A stretch of DNA of 10,174 nucleotides, taken from positions 549-10,722 of the forward strand of contig DMQX01000008.1 in assembly GCA_003455555.1 (NCBI GenBank). The letters are read 5' to 3'. Each line of letters opens with the position of its first letter. The first letter of the stretch is position 1. Positions 1-5,841 of the stretch are shown here, piece after piece. The position numbers were made by a program, and so were the translations under genes. A model generated the notes under the pieces. That model worked only from the letters and a program-made list of their open reading frames with translations. It was not told the origin of the DNA and ran no database searches. The DNA comes from Candidatus Tayloriibacteriota bacterium (GTDB lineage: Bacteria > Patescibacteriota > Minisyncoccia > Phycocordibacterales > UBA11359).

Positions 1-294
1 CGAAAAAATAAATTTGAGCGAATCGCCAAAGATTTCATTTCCGGTGCGATAATAAACACCAATTAATTTCAATTCAGGAATATCGAGTCCAATCTCTTCT
101 TTGACCTCCCGAATTGCACCTTGTAGGGGAGACTCACGGTCTTCAATCGCACCTCCCGGTACCAACCAGCCTTCTTTGTAATTTGGTTTAACTATTAGAA
201 GTTCGCTTTTTGAGTTAAAAAACAAAACCGCCGTCCCTGTTTGTTTTTTAGGTAGCTGGGCATAATATTCCGCGTTGCTAAATTTTTTGGTCAT
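1..294 (-). CDS. Nudix hydrolase, N-terminal part (runs off the window)
   Basis: This is the first 98 codons, read from the reverse complement of 294 to 1; the gene continues past the left edge. It starts MTKKFSNAEYY. A complete Nudix box (GX5EX7REUXEEXGU) is visible at about residues 49-71: GG-AIEDR-E, then seven residues, then REVKEEIGL. All metal-binding glutamates are present. Nudix enzymes hydrolyse a nucleoside diphosphate linked to another moiety; the substrate cannot be told from this fragment. The ATG at 294 is chosen because a TAGGAT -10 box ends 6 nt upstream; there is no SD. It lies just downstream of sat-cysC on the same strand. A role in clearing adenylylated by-products would suit that neighbour, but this is only a guess. 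Confidence 0.88.
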   Translation of the reverse strand, partial: MTKKFSNAEYYAQLPKKQTGTAVLFFNSKSELLIVKPNYKEGWLVPGGAIEDRESPLQGAIREVKEEIGLDIPELKLIGVYYRTGNEIFGDSLKFIFS

Positions 295-300
295 GGTGTA

Positions 301-306
301 ATCCTA
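301..306 (-). promoter_or_regulatory. Leaderless-type -10 box of the Nudix gene
   Basis: On the minus strand the sequence reads TGC-TAGGAT-TACACC-ATG. The hexamer fits TAnnnT and has an upstream TGn (extended -10). Exactly 6 nt separate it from the ATG, so the predicted transcription start is at the start codon. No good -35 box is visible. The box lies about 20 nt past the sat-cysC stop codon, so the Nudix gene can be transcribed separately. Confidence 0.6.
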
Positions 307-325
307 GCATGCTTTACAGCACTTA

Positions 326-2056
326 CTAGATGAGTTGCTTACTCTTCAAATAATCCACGAGCGTTTTCACGCAGGCACTAGGACGCATGGTTTTTGTATG
401 CAAGGTTATTTCTGGATTGATCGGAGTCTCATATGGATCATCGATGCCGGTGAAGCCTTTCATCAAGCCTTTGCGAGCTTTTTTGTATAAGCCTTTGGGA
501 TCTCTTTTTTCGCAAGTAGCCAAAGGCGCCTCAACATAAACTTCAATATAGGTGCCGTGTTTTGAAATCCGCTCGCGGTTTTTGTTGCGCGACTCACTGT
601 ACGGCGCAATAGCTGAACAGATGGCAATGCCGCCATGCTTGGTTATTTGCGCAGCCACAAACCCAATGCGTCGAATATTCTCGTTGCGGTCTTCCTTGGA
701 AAAGCCCAGCCCCTTCGACAAATGTTCACGCACCACATCACCGTCAAGCAAAGTAACCCTTTTATTATATTTCTCCGTTAATTCAGCACCCAGCATGTTG
801 GCAATAGTTGATTTGCCCGAGCCGGAAAGACCAGTAAAAAATACCGTAACTCCGGTCTGCGACTCCTTTTTCAATCCTTCACGCAACTCGCTTATGATCT
901 CCGGAAAAGAGAACCATTCGGGTATTTCTTCGCCACTCCGCAACATTTCGCGGAACTTGGTGCCTGAAATGTTTTTGATCGTCGAATTTTTAGGCACTTT
1001 ATTTATCGGAAAATATTTTTTATGCTCCTCGACATAAACCATTTCTTTCGGGTCGACAATCACAATCCCAATCTCCTCGGCAAACTTTTTAGAAAGCTTC
1101 TGGGCATCGTAGGGGCCATAAAAATCGCGACCGCTCGCATCTTTGCCAGGTCCTGCATGATCTCGGCCAACTATAAAATGCGTGGCGCCATGGTTTCGTC
1201 GAATAATGGCATGCCACACAGCTTCGCGCGGTCCACCCATACGCATCGCTAGAGGAAGTAGACTGACCTTCGCATTTTTCGGCAAATATTTCTCCTGGAT
1301 CTTTTTATATATTTTGACCCGAGTAACGTAATCAATATCTCCATCTTTGGTCAAACCAACAGATGGGTGAATCAGCAACTTAGCACCATGTTCGTTAATA
1401 GCCGATTTCAGGAGCTCAAAGTGAGCCTTATGAATTGGATTGCGGGTTTGGAAAGCCACGATTTTGTGCCAATTATTCTTTTTAAACCACTCCCTTATTT
1501 GTTGAGGCGTATGTCGCAGATCTTCAAAATCATATTTCGCGGTTAGATTCAAGCCGGAAATTTTACCGCCGAGATAAACCGTGCCGGTTTCGTTCATTAA
1601 ATAATTTACACCAAAATGCGTGGTGTCCGTTGAGCCGTAGACCTTGAGAGCTTCAAATTTTTTATCCGGAGTATAAATCGAACTAATTTCCAAAATAGCC
1701 AGCGGGAAATTATATTTGTCGTAGAGCCCAACTTTATCTCCGATCTTATAGGTAGAAACTGCCGGCACATCCAGTACGATCGGAATAGTCCAAACAGCGT
1801 TTTGATACTCCTTGGGTAAACGCATTTTAGCCAAAACCGACTTGTATTCATTTTCGGTCATAAAGCCGGTAAGTGGGGAGAAAGCGCCAGTCATGATCAT
1901 TTCAAGATCGCAAATTTGCCGGTTGCTCAGAGTAATCTTCGGCAAGGTCATCAGTTCTTCGTAAAGCTGATCTCTCTCCCTCGGTTTTTTAGCTAGGAGA
2001 TCAACCAATTTTCCTCCGTGCGCATCAAATCGTTTTGGAGTTGCCGTTTTCTTCAT
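326..2056 (-). CDS. sat-cysC: Bifunctional sulfate adenylyltransferase / adenylylsulfate kinase
   Basis: A 576-aa fusion that makes PAPS from sulfate in two steps: ATP + sulfate to APS, then phosphorylation of APS at the 3' position. Residues 1 to about 395 are the ATP sulfurylase, with QTRNP (203-207), HKAH (209-212) and GRDHAG (297-302). Residues about 402-576 are the APS kinase, with P-loop GLSGSGKS (409-416), DGDVVR (438-443), FSKEDRNENIRR (452-463), DPKGLYKKARKG (519-530) and FTGIDDPYE (535-543). Both catalytic sets look intact. The frame is open up to 2200, but translation from there would run through the promoter and the upstream terminator. The ATG at 2056 has a TATACT -10 box 6 nt upstream and begins the conserved protein. 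The stop is TAG. No PAPS reductase or sulfite reductase gene lies nearby, so the PAPS may feed sulfotransferases rather than cysteine synthesis (inference). Confidence 0.95.
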   Translation of the reverse strand: MKKTATPKRFDAHGGKLVDLLAKKPRERDQLYEELMTLPKITLSNRQICDLEMIMTGAFSPLTGFMTENEYKSVLAKMRLPKEYQNAVWTIPIVLDVPAVSTYKIGDKVGLYDKYNFPLAILEISSIYTPDKKFEALKVYGSTDTTHFGVNYLMNETGTVYLGGKISGLNLTAKYDFEDLRHTPQQIREWFKKNNWHKIVAFQTRNPIHKAHFELLKSAINEHGAKLLIHPSVGLTKDGDIDYVTRVKIYKKIQEKYLPKNAKVSLLPLAMRMGGPREAVWHAIIRRNHGATHFIVGRDHAGPGKDASGRDFYGPYDAQKLSKKFAEEIGIVIVDPKEMVYVEEHKKYFPINKVPKNSTIKNISGTKFREMLRSGEEIPEWFSFPEIISELREGLKKESQTGVTVFFTGLSGSGKSTIANMLGAELTEKYNKRVTLLDGDVVREHLSKGLGFSKEDRNENIRRIGFVAAQITKHGGIAICSAIAPYSESRNKNRERISKHGTYIEVYVEAPLATCEKRDPKGLYKKARKGLMKGFTGIDDPYETPINPEITLHTKTMRPSACVKTLVDYLKSKQLI

Positions 2057-2062
2057 GGGCTT

Positions 2063-2091
2063 AGTATATGACGGAGCAGAATTATAATCAA
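2063..2091 (-). promoter_or_regulatory. sat-cysC promoter, leaderless geometry
   Basis: On the minus strand: TTGATT (2091-2086), a 17-nt spacer, TATACT (2068-2063), then AAGCCC and the ATG. Both boxes and the spacing are good sigma-70-type matches. The 6-nt gap puts +1 at or beside the A of ATG. There is no SD. Confidence 0.75.
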
Positions 2092-2115
2092 AATAGTAGG
2101 GATTAGAAAACGGAA

Positions 2116-2146
2116 GAAGAAAAAGCCGCCCGTGGAACTGGGCGGC
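2116..2146 (-). terminator. Intrinsic terminator of the NlpC/P60 gene
   Basis: On the minus strand a perfect 7-bp GC stem, GCCGCCC (2146-2140) and GGGCGGC (2131-2125), encloses an 8-nt loop and is followed by TTTTTCTT. It starts 11 nt past the NlpC stop codon and insulates that gene from sat-cysC, whose promoter lies between the two. Confidence 0.92.
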
Positions 2147-2157
2147 TGGGGTAAACT

Positions 2158-2763
2158 TTACAAACGCTGCAAAATGACCCACTTGAGGTCGTCTGACCAT
2201 TCGATTTCGCGTTCCGGTGGAGTCTCGAAGGTGTAAACTCGACTATTCGTGACGTAGCGTCGAATCCCACGCAAATCAGCCGGATCTCCGACGAACGATT
2301 CCAAAGAACTTTCGATGATGCCCGCTTTCCTATTGGCGGCATGAATCACCGTTCTATCACCGGATGCGATTCCAACATGACCGACGCCGTCATTTGGATC
2401 GACCAGGAAATAATCGATACGTCCGGAAACAAACACAACATCTCCTGCTTGAATGTCCAAAATCTCGACGGGCGATCCAAATTCACGCTGTTGAATTGAT
2501 CGCCGAGGCAGCCAAATTCCTTTCTGCGCATAAAGCCATTTTGTCAGACTTGAACAATCAAAAACTTTCGGCGCTTCATGCAACCTGGCGCCACGATGGT
2601 AAGTGGCGGATTCGACACACTGCCTAGCCAATTCGATCAAATCCACTTCAATACTCTTAAACCCAGCCTTTACCAACACCTGTATAGCCTCGGTAGGTGT
2701 AATCGGCAATCCAAGATCATCAAAATCAACACAACAACGGTTACCGCACGCACGATACGACAT
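2158..2763 (-). CDS. NlpC/P60-family cysteine peptidase-like protein, no signal peptide
   Basis: 201 aa. The C-terminal part matches NlpC/P60 papain-like hydrolases, which cut gamma-D-Glu-diamino acid bonds in peptidoglycan peptides or related amides. Catalytic Cys70 is in FDCSSLTKWL, followed by GDVVFVSG (107-114), His129 in VGHVGIASG and His141 in VIHAAN. The triad looks complete. The N-terminus (MSYRACGNRCC) has three cysteines but no signal peptide or membrane segment, unlike most exported wall hydrolases. Residues 20-60 look helical. The start at 2763 is chosen because GGAGG lies 4 nt upstream; an 18-codon upstream extension has no such support. It has a hairpin in its leader and its own terminator, so it is probably transcribed alone. 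Its substrate and location are unknown. Confidence 0.85.
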   Translation of the reverse strand: MSYRACGNRCCVDFDDLGLPITPTEAIQVLVKAGFKSIEVDLIELARQCVESATYHRGARLHEAPKVFDCSSLTKWLYAQKGIWLPRRSIQQREFGSPVEILDIQAGDVVFVSGRIDYFLVDPNDGVGHVGIASGDRTVIHAANRKAGIIESSLESFVGDPADLRGIRRYVTNSRVYTFETPPEREIEWSDDLKWVILQRL

Positions 2764-2767
2764 AGAA

Positions 2768-2795
2768 CCTCCAATTTTTGTCTGCCGAAGCAGAC
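2768..2795 (-). promoter_or_regulatory. 5' UTR hairpin (UUCG loop) and SD of the NlpC/P60 gene
   Basis: On the minus strand GTCTGC-TTCG-GCAGAC (2795-2780) forms a perfect 6-bp stem with a very stable UUCG tetraloop. It is followed by an A/T stretch, then the SD GGAGG (2772-2768) and TTCT before the ATG. The hairpin could protect the 5' end of the message or hold the SD in the open. I could not place the promoter with confidence; a weak candidate is TTGGTC-N16-TATCTA, roughly 100 nt upstream of the ATG. Confidence 0.7.
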
Positions 2796-2939
2796 GACCC
2801 TTAAAATCACACAACACTTAAACCTGCCACCCTTTAGATAGTTTCAGACAAAGCTAGACCAAGTAGATAATTTTTTGGAGTTAATCATTTATTAGAATGG
2901 TAGCAAATATCAGCACAAAAACAAGTCCTACGTTTTCTA

Positions 2940-2968
2940 ATGACTAGCGGTTTCATTCGTGCTAGAGT
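2940..2968 (+). promoter_or_regulatory. folD promoter, leaderless geometry
   Basis: ATGACT (2940-2945, 4 of 6 to TTGACA), a 17-nt spacer, then TGC-TAGAGT (2963-2968, extended -10), then TACTTT and the ATG. The gap is exactly 6 nt and there is no SD. Confidence 0.65.
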
Positions 2969-2974
2969 TACTTT

Positions 2975-3892
2975 ATGATACTACTCGACGGCAAAAAACT
3001 ACGCGACCTCACCATGGACCAGCTCAAAAGTGAGGTTTCTGACTCCTTGGCCGGCAGTGCGGCTCCAAAACCTCAGCTTGCAATCATTCAAGTGGGTGAC
3101 TTGTCCGAATCTAACTCCTATATATCCCAGAAGAAGCTCTTTGCCGAAAAGATCGGCGCAATTGTCCTGCATAAAAAATTTGAAGCCAAGGTCTCCGAAG
3201 CCGACCTGATCCAAGAAATAAACAGACTGAATCTCGACAATAATATTCACGGCATTATCGTACAACTGCCTATTCCCGAAGGACTCAGCAAACACAAAAT
3301 TATCGACACGATAGAACCCATCAAAGATGTAGACGGTCTAACCGCTATCAACCTAAAGAAACTTAGCGCCAATCACGCCAGCATGATATTACCAGCCACA
3401 GTTCTGGGTGTCCTTTCCATCCTGAAACATTACGAAATACAAATTGACGGCAAAAAAGCGGTGATCGTTGGTCGCTCGATGTTGGTAGGTAAGCCTTTGG
3501 CCCTCGCACTTTTAAATGAAAACGCAACGGTTACGGTTTGTCACAGACACACCAAAAATTTGAAAGAGGAAACAAAGTTGGCTGATATTCTGATCGTCGC
3601 GGCCGGTTCAGCACACCTCATAACCAAAGACTATGTTCGGAAAGGGCAAGTGGTGGTAGATGTCGGCATCAATTTTGGGCAAAAAACTGAGACTGATGCA
3701 AAAAAAACTGCCACGATCTATAAACCTGAAAACGAGATCACCAAAAAAAAGATGGTAGGGGATGTCGATTTTGAGGCGGTCAAAGATATCGTTTCAGCAA
3801 TTTCACCAGTTCCGGGTGGCATCGGTCCAATGACGGTAGCGTCATTATTCCAAAATCTAGTAAGGGTTTGGAAGACCCAGTCCGAAGCATAA
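2975..3892 (+). CDS. folD: Bifunctional methylenetetrahydrofolate dehydrogenase / methenyltetrahydrofolate cyclohydrolase
   Basis: 305 aa, slightly longer than the usual 280-300 aa. FolD interconverts 5,10-methylene-, 5,10-methenyl- and 10-formyl-tetrahydrofolate in the cytosol, supplying one-carbon units for purines and formyl-Met. Catalytic YxxxK is Tyr49-Lys53 in SYISQKK; VQLPIPEG (96-103) and KDVDG (117-121) follow. The Rossmann cofactor site is VIVGRSMLVGKP (162-173). VDVGINFG (228-235) and the C-terminal SPVPGGIGPMT (277-287) complete the fold. The usual PCTP loop reads LPATV here (139-143), a divergence whose effect is unknown. The ATG at 2975 is set by the -10 box 6 nt upstream. Stop TAA. 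The methyltransferase start lies 14 nt downstream. Confidence 0.96.
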   Translation: MILLDGKKLRDLTMDQLKSEVSDSLAGSAAPKPQLAIIQVGDLSESNSYISQKKLFAEKIGAIVLHKKFEAKVSEADLIQEINRLNLDNNIHGIIVQLPIPEGLSKHKIIDTIEPIKDVDGLTAINLKKLSANHASMILPATVLGVLSILKHYEIQIDGKKAVIVGRSMLVGKPLALALLNENATVTVCHRHTKNLKEETKLADILIVAAGSAHLITKDYVRKGQVVVDVGINFGQKTETDAKKTATIYKPENEITKKKMVGDVDFEAVKDIVSAISPVPGGIGPMTVASLFQNLVRVWKTQSEA

Positions 3893-3906
3893 TCGATCTC
3901 AAATTT

Positions 3907-4626
3907 ATGGCCCAAGAAAATGTTTGGGAGCGTGAATATCAAAACTCAAAACTTGTCACCAAAGATGATAAGCCTCAAACGGATACCTTAGGTTTTTTTA
4001 AGTATTTGAAAAGGGACAAGAAAACGCCTTTAGAGGGTCTGCGTGCGCTTGACCTCGGCTGTGGAACTGGCCGTAATAGCAATTATTTGGCTCAAGAAGG
4101 GGCAGTAGTGACCGGTATCGAGATATCGAGCACCGCACTCCGTTTGGCTGTAGAGCGGGCAAAAGAGCTTGGTTTGCCTCAAACCGCCAGCGTGGCAAGT
4201 AATACCGGTTCTGTCGAATACCTAAAAGGCGATATTGGCTTTATTTTGCCCTTCGGGAACGATTCTTTTGATCTAATTATCGATGTTACGTCTTCAAACT
4301 CCTTAACCGAAAGTGAACGTGGACTTTATATTCAAGAAACACATAGGATTCTAAAATCCGGCGGAAACTTTTTTGTAAAAACACTTTGCAAGGACGGCGA
4401 TCACAATGCCAAGAATTTGATAAAACTTTCGCCAGGCAAAGAAAAGGATACCTACATCATGCCGGAGATCGGTTTGACTGAACGAGTTTGGAGCAAAGAG
4501 GACTTCGTTGAGTACTACTCGCGCTATTTCATCATTGAAAAATTGGAGAAAAAGACCAACTACTCACGCATCAACAATCAAAGTTACAAACGCAACTTTT
4601 GGCTGGCTTATATGAGTAAGAAATAG
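3907..4626 (+). CDS. Class I SAM-dependent methyltransferase, substrate unknown
   Basis: 239 aa from ATG 3907 (MAQENVWEREYQ). The class I methyltransferase motif I is clear: ALDLGCGTGRNSNYLA at about residues 47-62, followed by GIEIS (70-74, the acidic residue that binds the SAM ribose). Motif IV/post-I appears as FDLIIDVTSSNSL, and ETHRILKSGGNFFVKT is the typical strand 4/5 region. The overall form resembles small-molecule methyltransferases of the TehB/UbiE type, but the substrate cannot be read. A TTG at 3868 would extend the frame by 13 codons into the folD 3' end; ATG 3907 is preferred because it begins the conserved region. Neither start has an SD, and no -10 box sits 6 nt upstream. It is probably cotranscribed with folD. 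Stop TAG. Confidence 0.85.
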   Translation: MAQENVWEREYQNSKLVTKDDKPQTDTLGFFKYLKRDKKTPLEGLRALDLGCGTGRNSNYLAQEGAVVTGIEISSTALRLAVERAKELGLPQTASVASNTGSVEYLKGDIGFILPFGNDSFDLIIDVTSSNSLTESERGLYIQETHRILKSGGNFFVKTLCKDGDHNAKNLIKLSPGKEKDTYIMPEIGLTERVWSKEDFVEYYSRYFIIEKLEKKTNYSRINNQSYKRNFWLAYMSKK

Positions 4627-4632
4627 TATAGT
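4627..4632 (+). promoter_or_regulatory. trpS -10 box, leaderless geometry
   Basis: TATAGT, then AACTCT, then the ATG at 4639: a 6-nt gap and no SD. It starts right after the methyltransferase stop codon (4624-4626). The -35 region is poor. Confidence 0.65.
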
Positions 4633-4638
4633 AACTCT

Positions 4639-5622
4639 ATGAATTCCAACAAAAAAATAATGCTCTCCGGCGTAAAGCCTACCGGTCGTCCACATATCGG
4701 CAACTATTTTGGCGCGATGCGACAGTTTGTTGAGTTGCAAGAAACTTTTGGCGGCTATGTTTTTATTCCAGACCTGCATGCGCTGATTACTTTGCAAGAT
4801 AAAGAACAGTTAAAACAAAATATAATTGATGTCGTGATCGACTATCTCGCGATTGGTCTCGATCCAAAAAAAGTTACATTTTTTAAACAGTCTGATGTTT
4901 CCGCGCACACCGAGCTTGCTTGGATCTTTAACTGCATGACTACAATGCCGTATTTGATGCGGGCGCATGCCTATAAAGATGCCGAGGCCAAGAACAAAGA
5001 GGTAAATGTCGGACTTTTTGATTACCCGATCTTGATGGCTGCCGATATTTTACTCTACGGACCTGACGTTGTGCCGGTTGGAGCGGATCAAAAACAACAC
5101 GTTGAAATAGCTCGCGATACGGCGGAAAAATTCAACCGGATTTTCGGTGAGACTTTTAAATTGCCGAAAGAATATATTGTTGAAAACGTAAAAGTTGTGC
5201 CTGGAACTGACGGCCAGAAGATGAGCAAGAGTTACAAAAATACTATTCCGCTTTTTGCGACAGATGAAGAAATAAAAAAAGCGGTCATGAGCATTCCGAC
5301 AGATTCAAAGGGAATTGAGGAGGCAAAAGACCCTACAACCGACAAAGTTTTTGCTCTGCACGCACTATTTGCGGGCACTGACGAATTGACGGCCCTTTCT
5401 GAACGGTATACCAAAGGCGGTATCGGCTACAAAGAATCCAAAGAAATTTTGATCAAAAATATTTCAGCATTCATTAAGCCACTTCGCGAAAAACGAGAGC
5501 GTATTGCTATGGATGTTGATAACGTGCTCGAAATCCTTGAAGAAGGAGGCCGACGGGCCAAAGCAGTGGCTGACGCCAAGATGGATGAGGTGCGAGAGAA
5601 AATTGGCGTGAAGCTATACTAG
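4639..5622 (+). CDS. trpS: Tryptophanyl-tRNA synthetase
   Basis: 327 aa, the usual bacterial TrpRS length. A class Ic synthetase that charges tRNA-Trp. The HIGH-type motif is GRPHIGNYFGA (HIGN at 19-22), preceded by LSGVKPTG. The KMSKS loop is intact at 194-198 in TDGQKMSKSYKN. VPVGADQKQHVEIARD, the dimer and Trp-binding region typical of the family, lies between them. A helical C-terminal domain binds the anticodon. The start is set by the TATAGT box 6 nt upstream. No tRNA-sensing leader precedes it; the nearby T-box lies downstream and belongs to aspS. Stop TAG. Confidence 0.97.
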   Translation: MNSNKKIMLSGVKPTGRPHIGNYFGAMRQFVELQETFGGYVFIPDLHALITLQDKEQLKQNIIDVVIDYLAIGLDPKKVTFFKQSDVSAHTELAWIFNCMTTMPYLMRAHAYKDAEAKNKEVNVGLFDYPILMAADILLYGPDVVPVGADQKQHVEIARDTAEKFNRIFGETFKLPKEYIVENVKVVPGTDGQKMSKSYKNTIPLFATDEEIKKAVMSIPTDSKGIEEAKDPTTDKVFALHALFAGTDELTALSERYTKGGIGYKESKEILIKNISAFIKPLREKRERIAMDVDNVLEILEEGGRRAKAVADAKMDEVREKIGVKLY

Positions 5623-5632
5623 ATGCTATAGT
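5603..5632 (+). promoter_or_regulatory. Promoter for the aspS T-box leader
   Basis: TTGGCG (5603-5608), an 18-nt spacer, then TGC-TATAGT (extended -10, 5627-5632). The -35 lies in the last codons of trpS. Transcription would start near 5639, giving a leader of about 200 nt. This is the same box type as the leaderless genes, but placed 209 nt before the ATG. Confidence 0.6.
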
Positions 5633-5638
5633 ATTAGA

Positions 5639-5841
5639 ACCAACGATCCGACTAACAACGGGGAGGCTGAGGAAAGAAAACTTATCCGATTTATGGATAG
5701 GCCAGTAGAATCTTCCGGTGGCGCTCCGCAAGCGTAAATTAAGACAAAAACAGGGTGGTACCGCGATGAAATCGCCCCTGCGAATTTATTATTAATTAAT
5801 GAATTCGGAGGGGTGTTTTTATTTCTCCGAAGGACAGTACC
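5639..5841 (+). promoter_or_regulatory. T-box riboswitch (tRNA-sensing leader) of aspS
   Basis: The canonical T-box AGGGTGGTACCGCG is at 5752-5765. The antiterminator folds as AGGG (5752-5755) with CCCT (5776-5779) and GCGA (5763-5766) with TCGC (5772-5775), leaving the 7-nt bulge UGGUACC. UGG would pair with the CCA end of uncharged tRNA; the next U could pair with G73 of tRNA-Asp/Asn by wobble. The competing terminator reuses CCCCT. The upstream stem I is unusually short: GGAG/CTCC (5662-5665/5724-5727), GGAA/TTCC (5671-5674/5713-5716) and CTTATCC/GGATAGG (5681-5687/5695-5701). A further possible hairpin is CGCT-CCGCA-AGCG (5722-5734). It overlaps the base stem, so the two are alternatives. 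The specifier codon is not settled: AAT at 5709-5711 and GAT at 5688-5690 are both possible. Low charged tRNA should raise aspS expression. Confidence 0.93.
5775..5824 (+). terminator. T-box-controlled terminator before aspS
   Basis: CCCCT-G-CGAATT (5775-5786) pairs with AATTCG-G-AGGGG (5802-5813): 11 base pairs with one G-G mismatch, followed by TTTTTATTT. CCCCT is also the 3' arm of the antiterminator, so the two folds exclude each other. In the off state this hairpin would also end any transcript reading through from trpS. Confidence 0.92.

Noticed and set aside
307..325. Small stem TGCT-GTAA-AGCA past the sat-cysC stop as a terminator
   Set aside because: Only 4-5 bp with no T run. It overlaps the promoter region of the Nudix gene.
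552..1252. Plus-strand open frames inside sat-cysC
   Set aside because: They are shadows of a well-conserved gene on the other strand, with no promoter, SD or recognisable motif. The same applies to frames opposite or within aspS, trpS, folD, NlpC, scpA and the 7873-8337 gene.
2057..2200. 48-codon N-terminal extension of the sat-cysC frame
   Set aside because: It would cover the promoter and part of the upstream terminator and the end of the NlpC gene, and it matches nothing in ATP sulfurylases. The ATG at 2056 has a -10 box at the leaderless distance.
5639..5841. T-box serving trpS, with TGG (5719-5721) as a Trp specifier
   Set aside because: The leader lies downstream of trpS and its terminator directly precedes aspS on the same strand. 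TGG does not sit in a convincing specifier loop.
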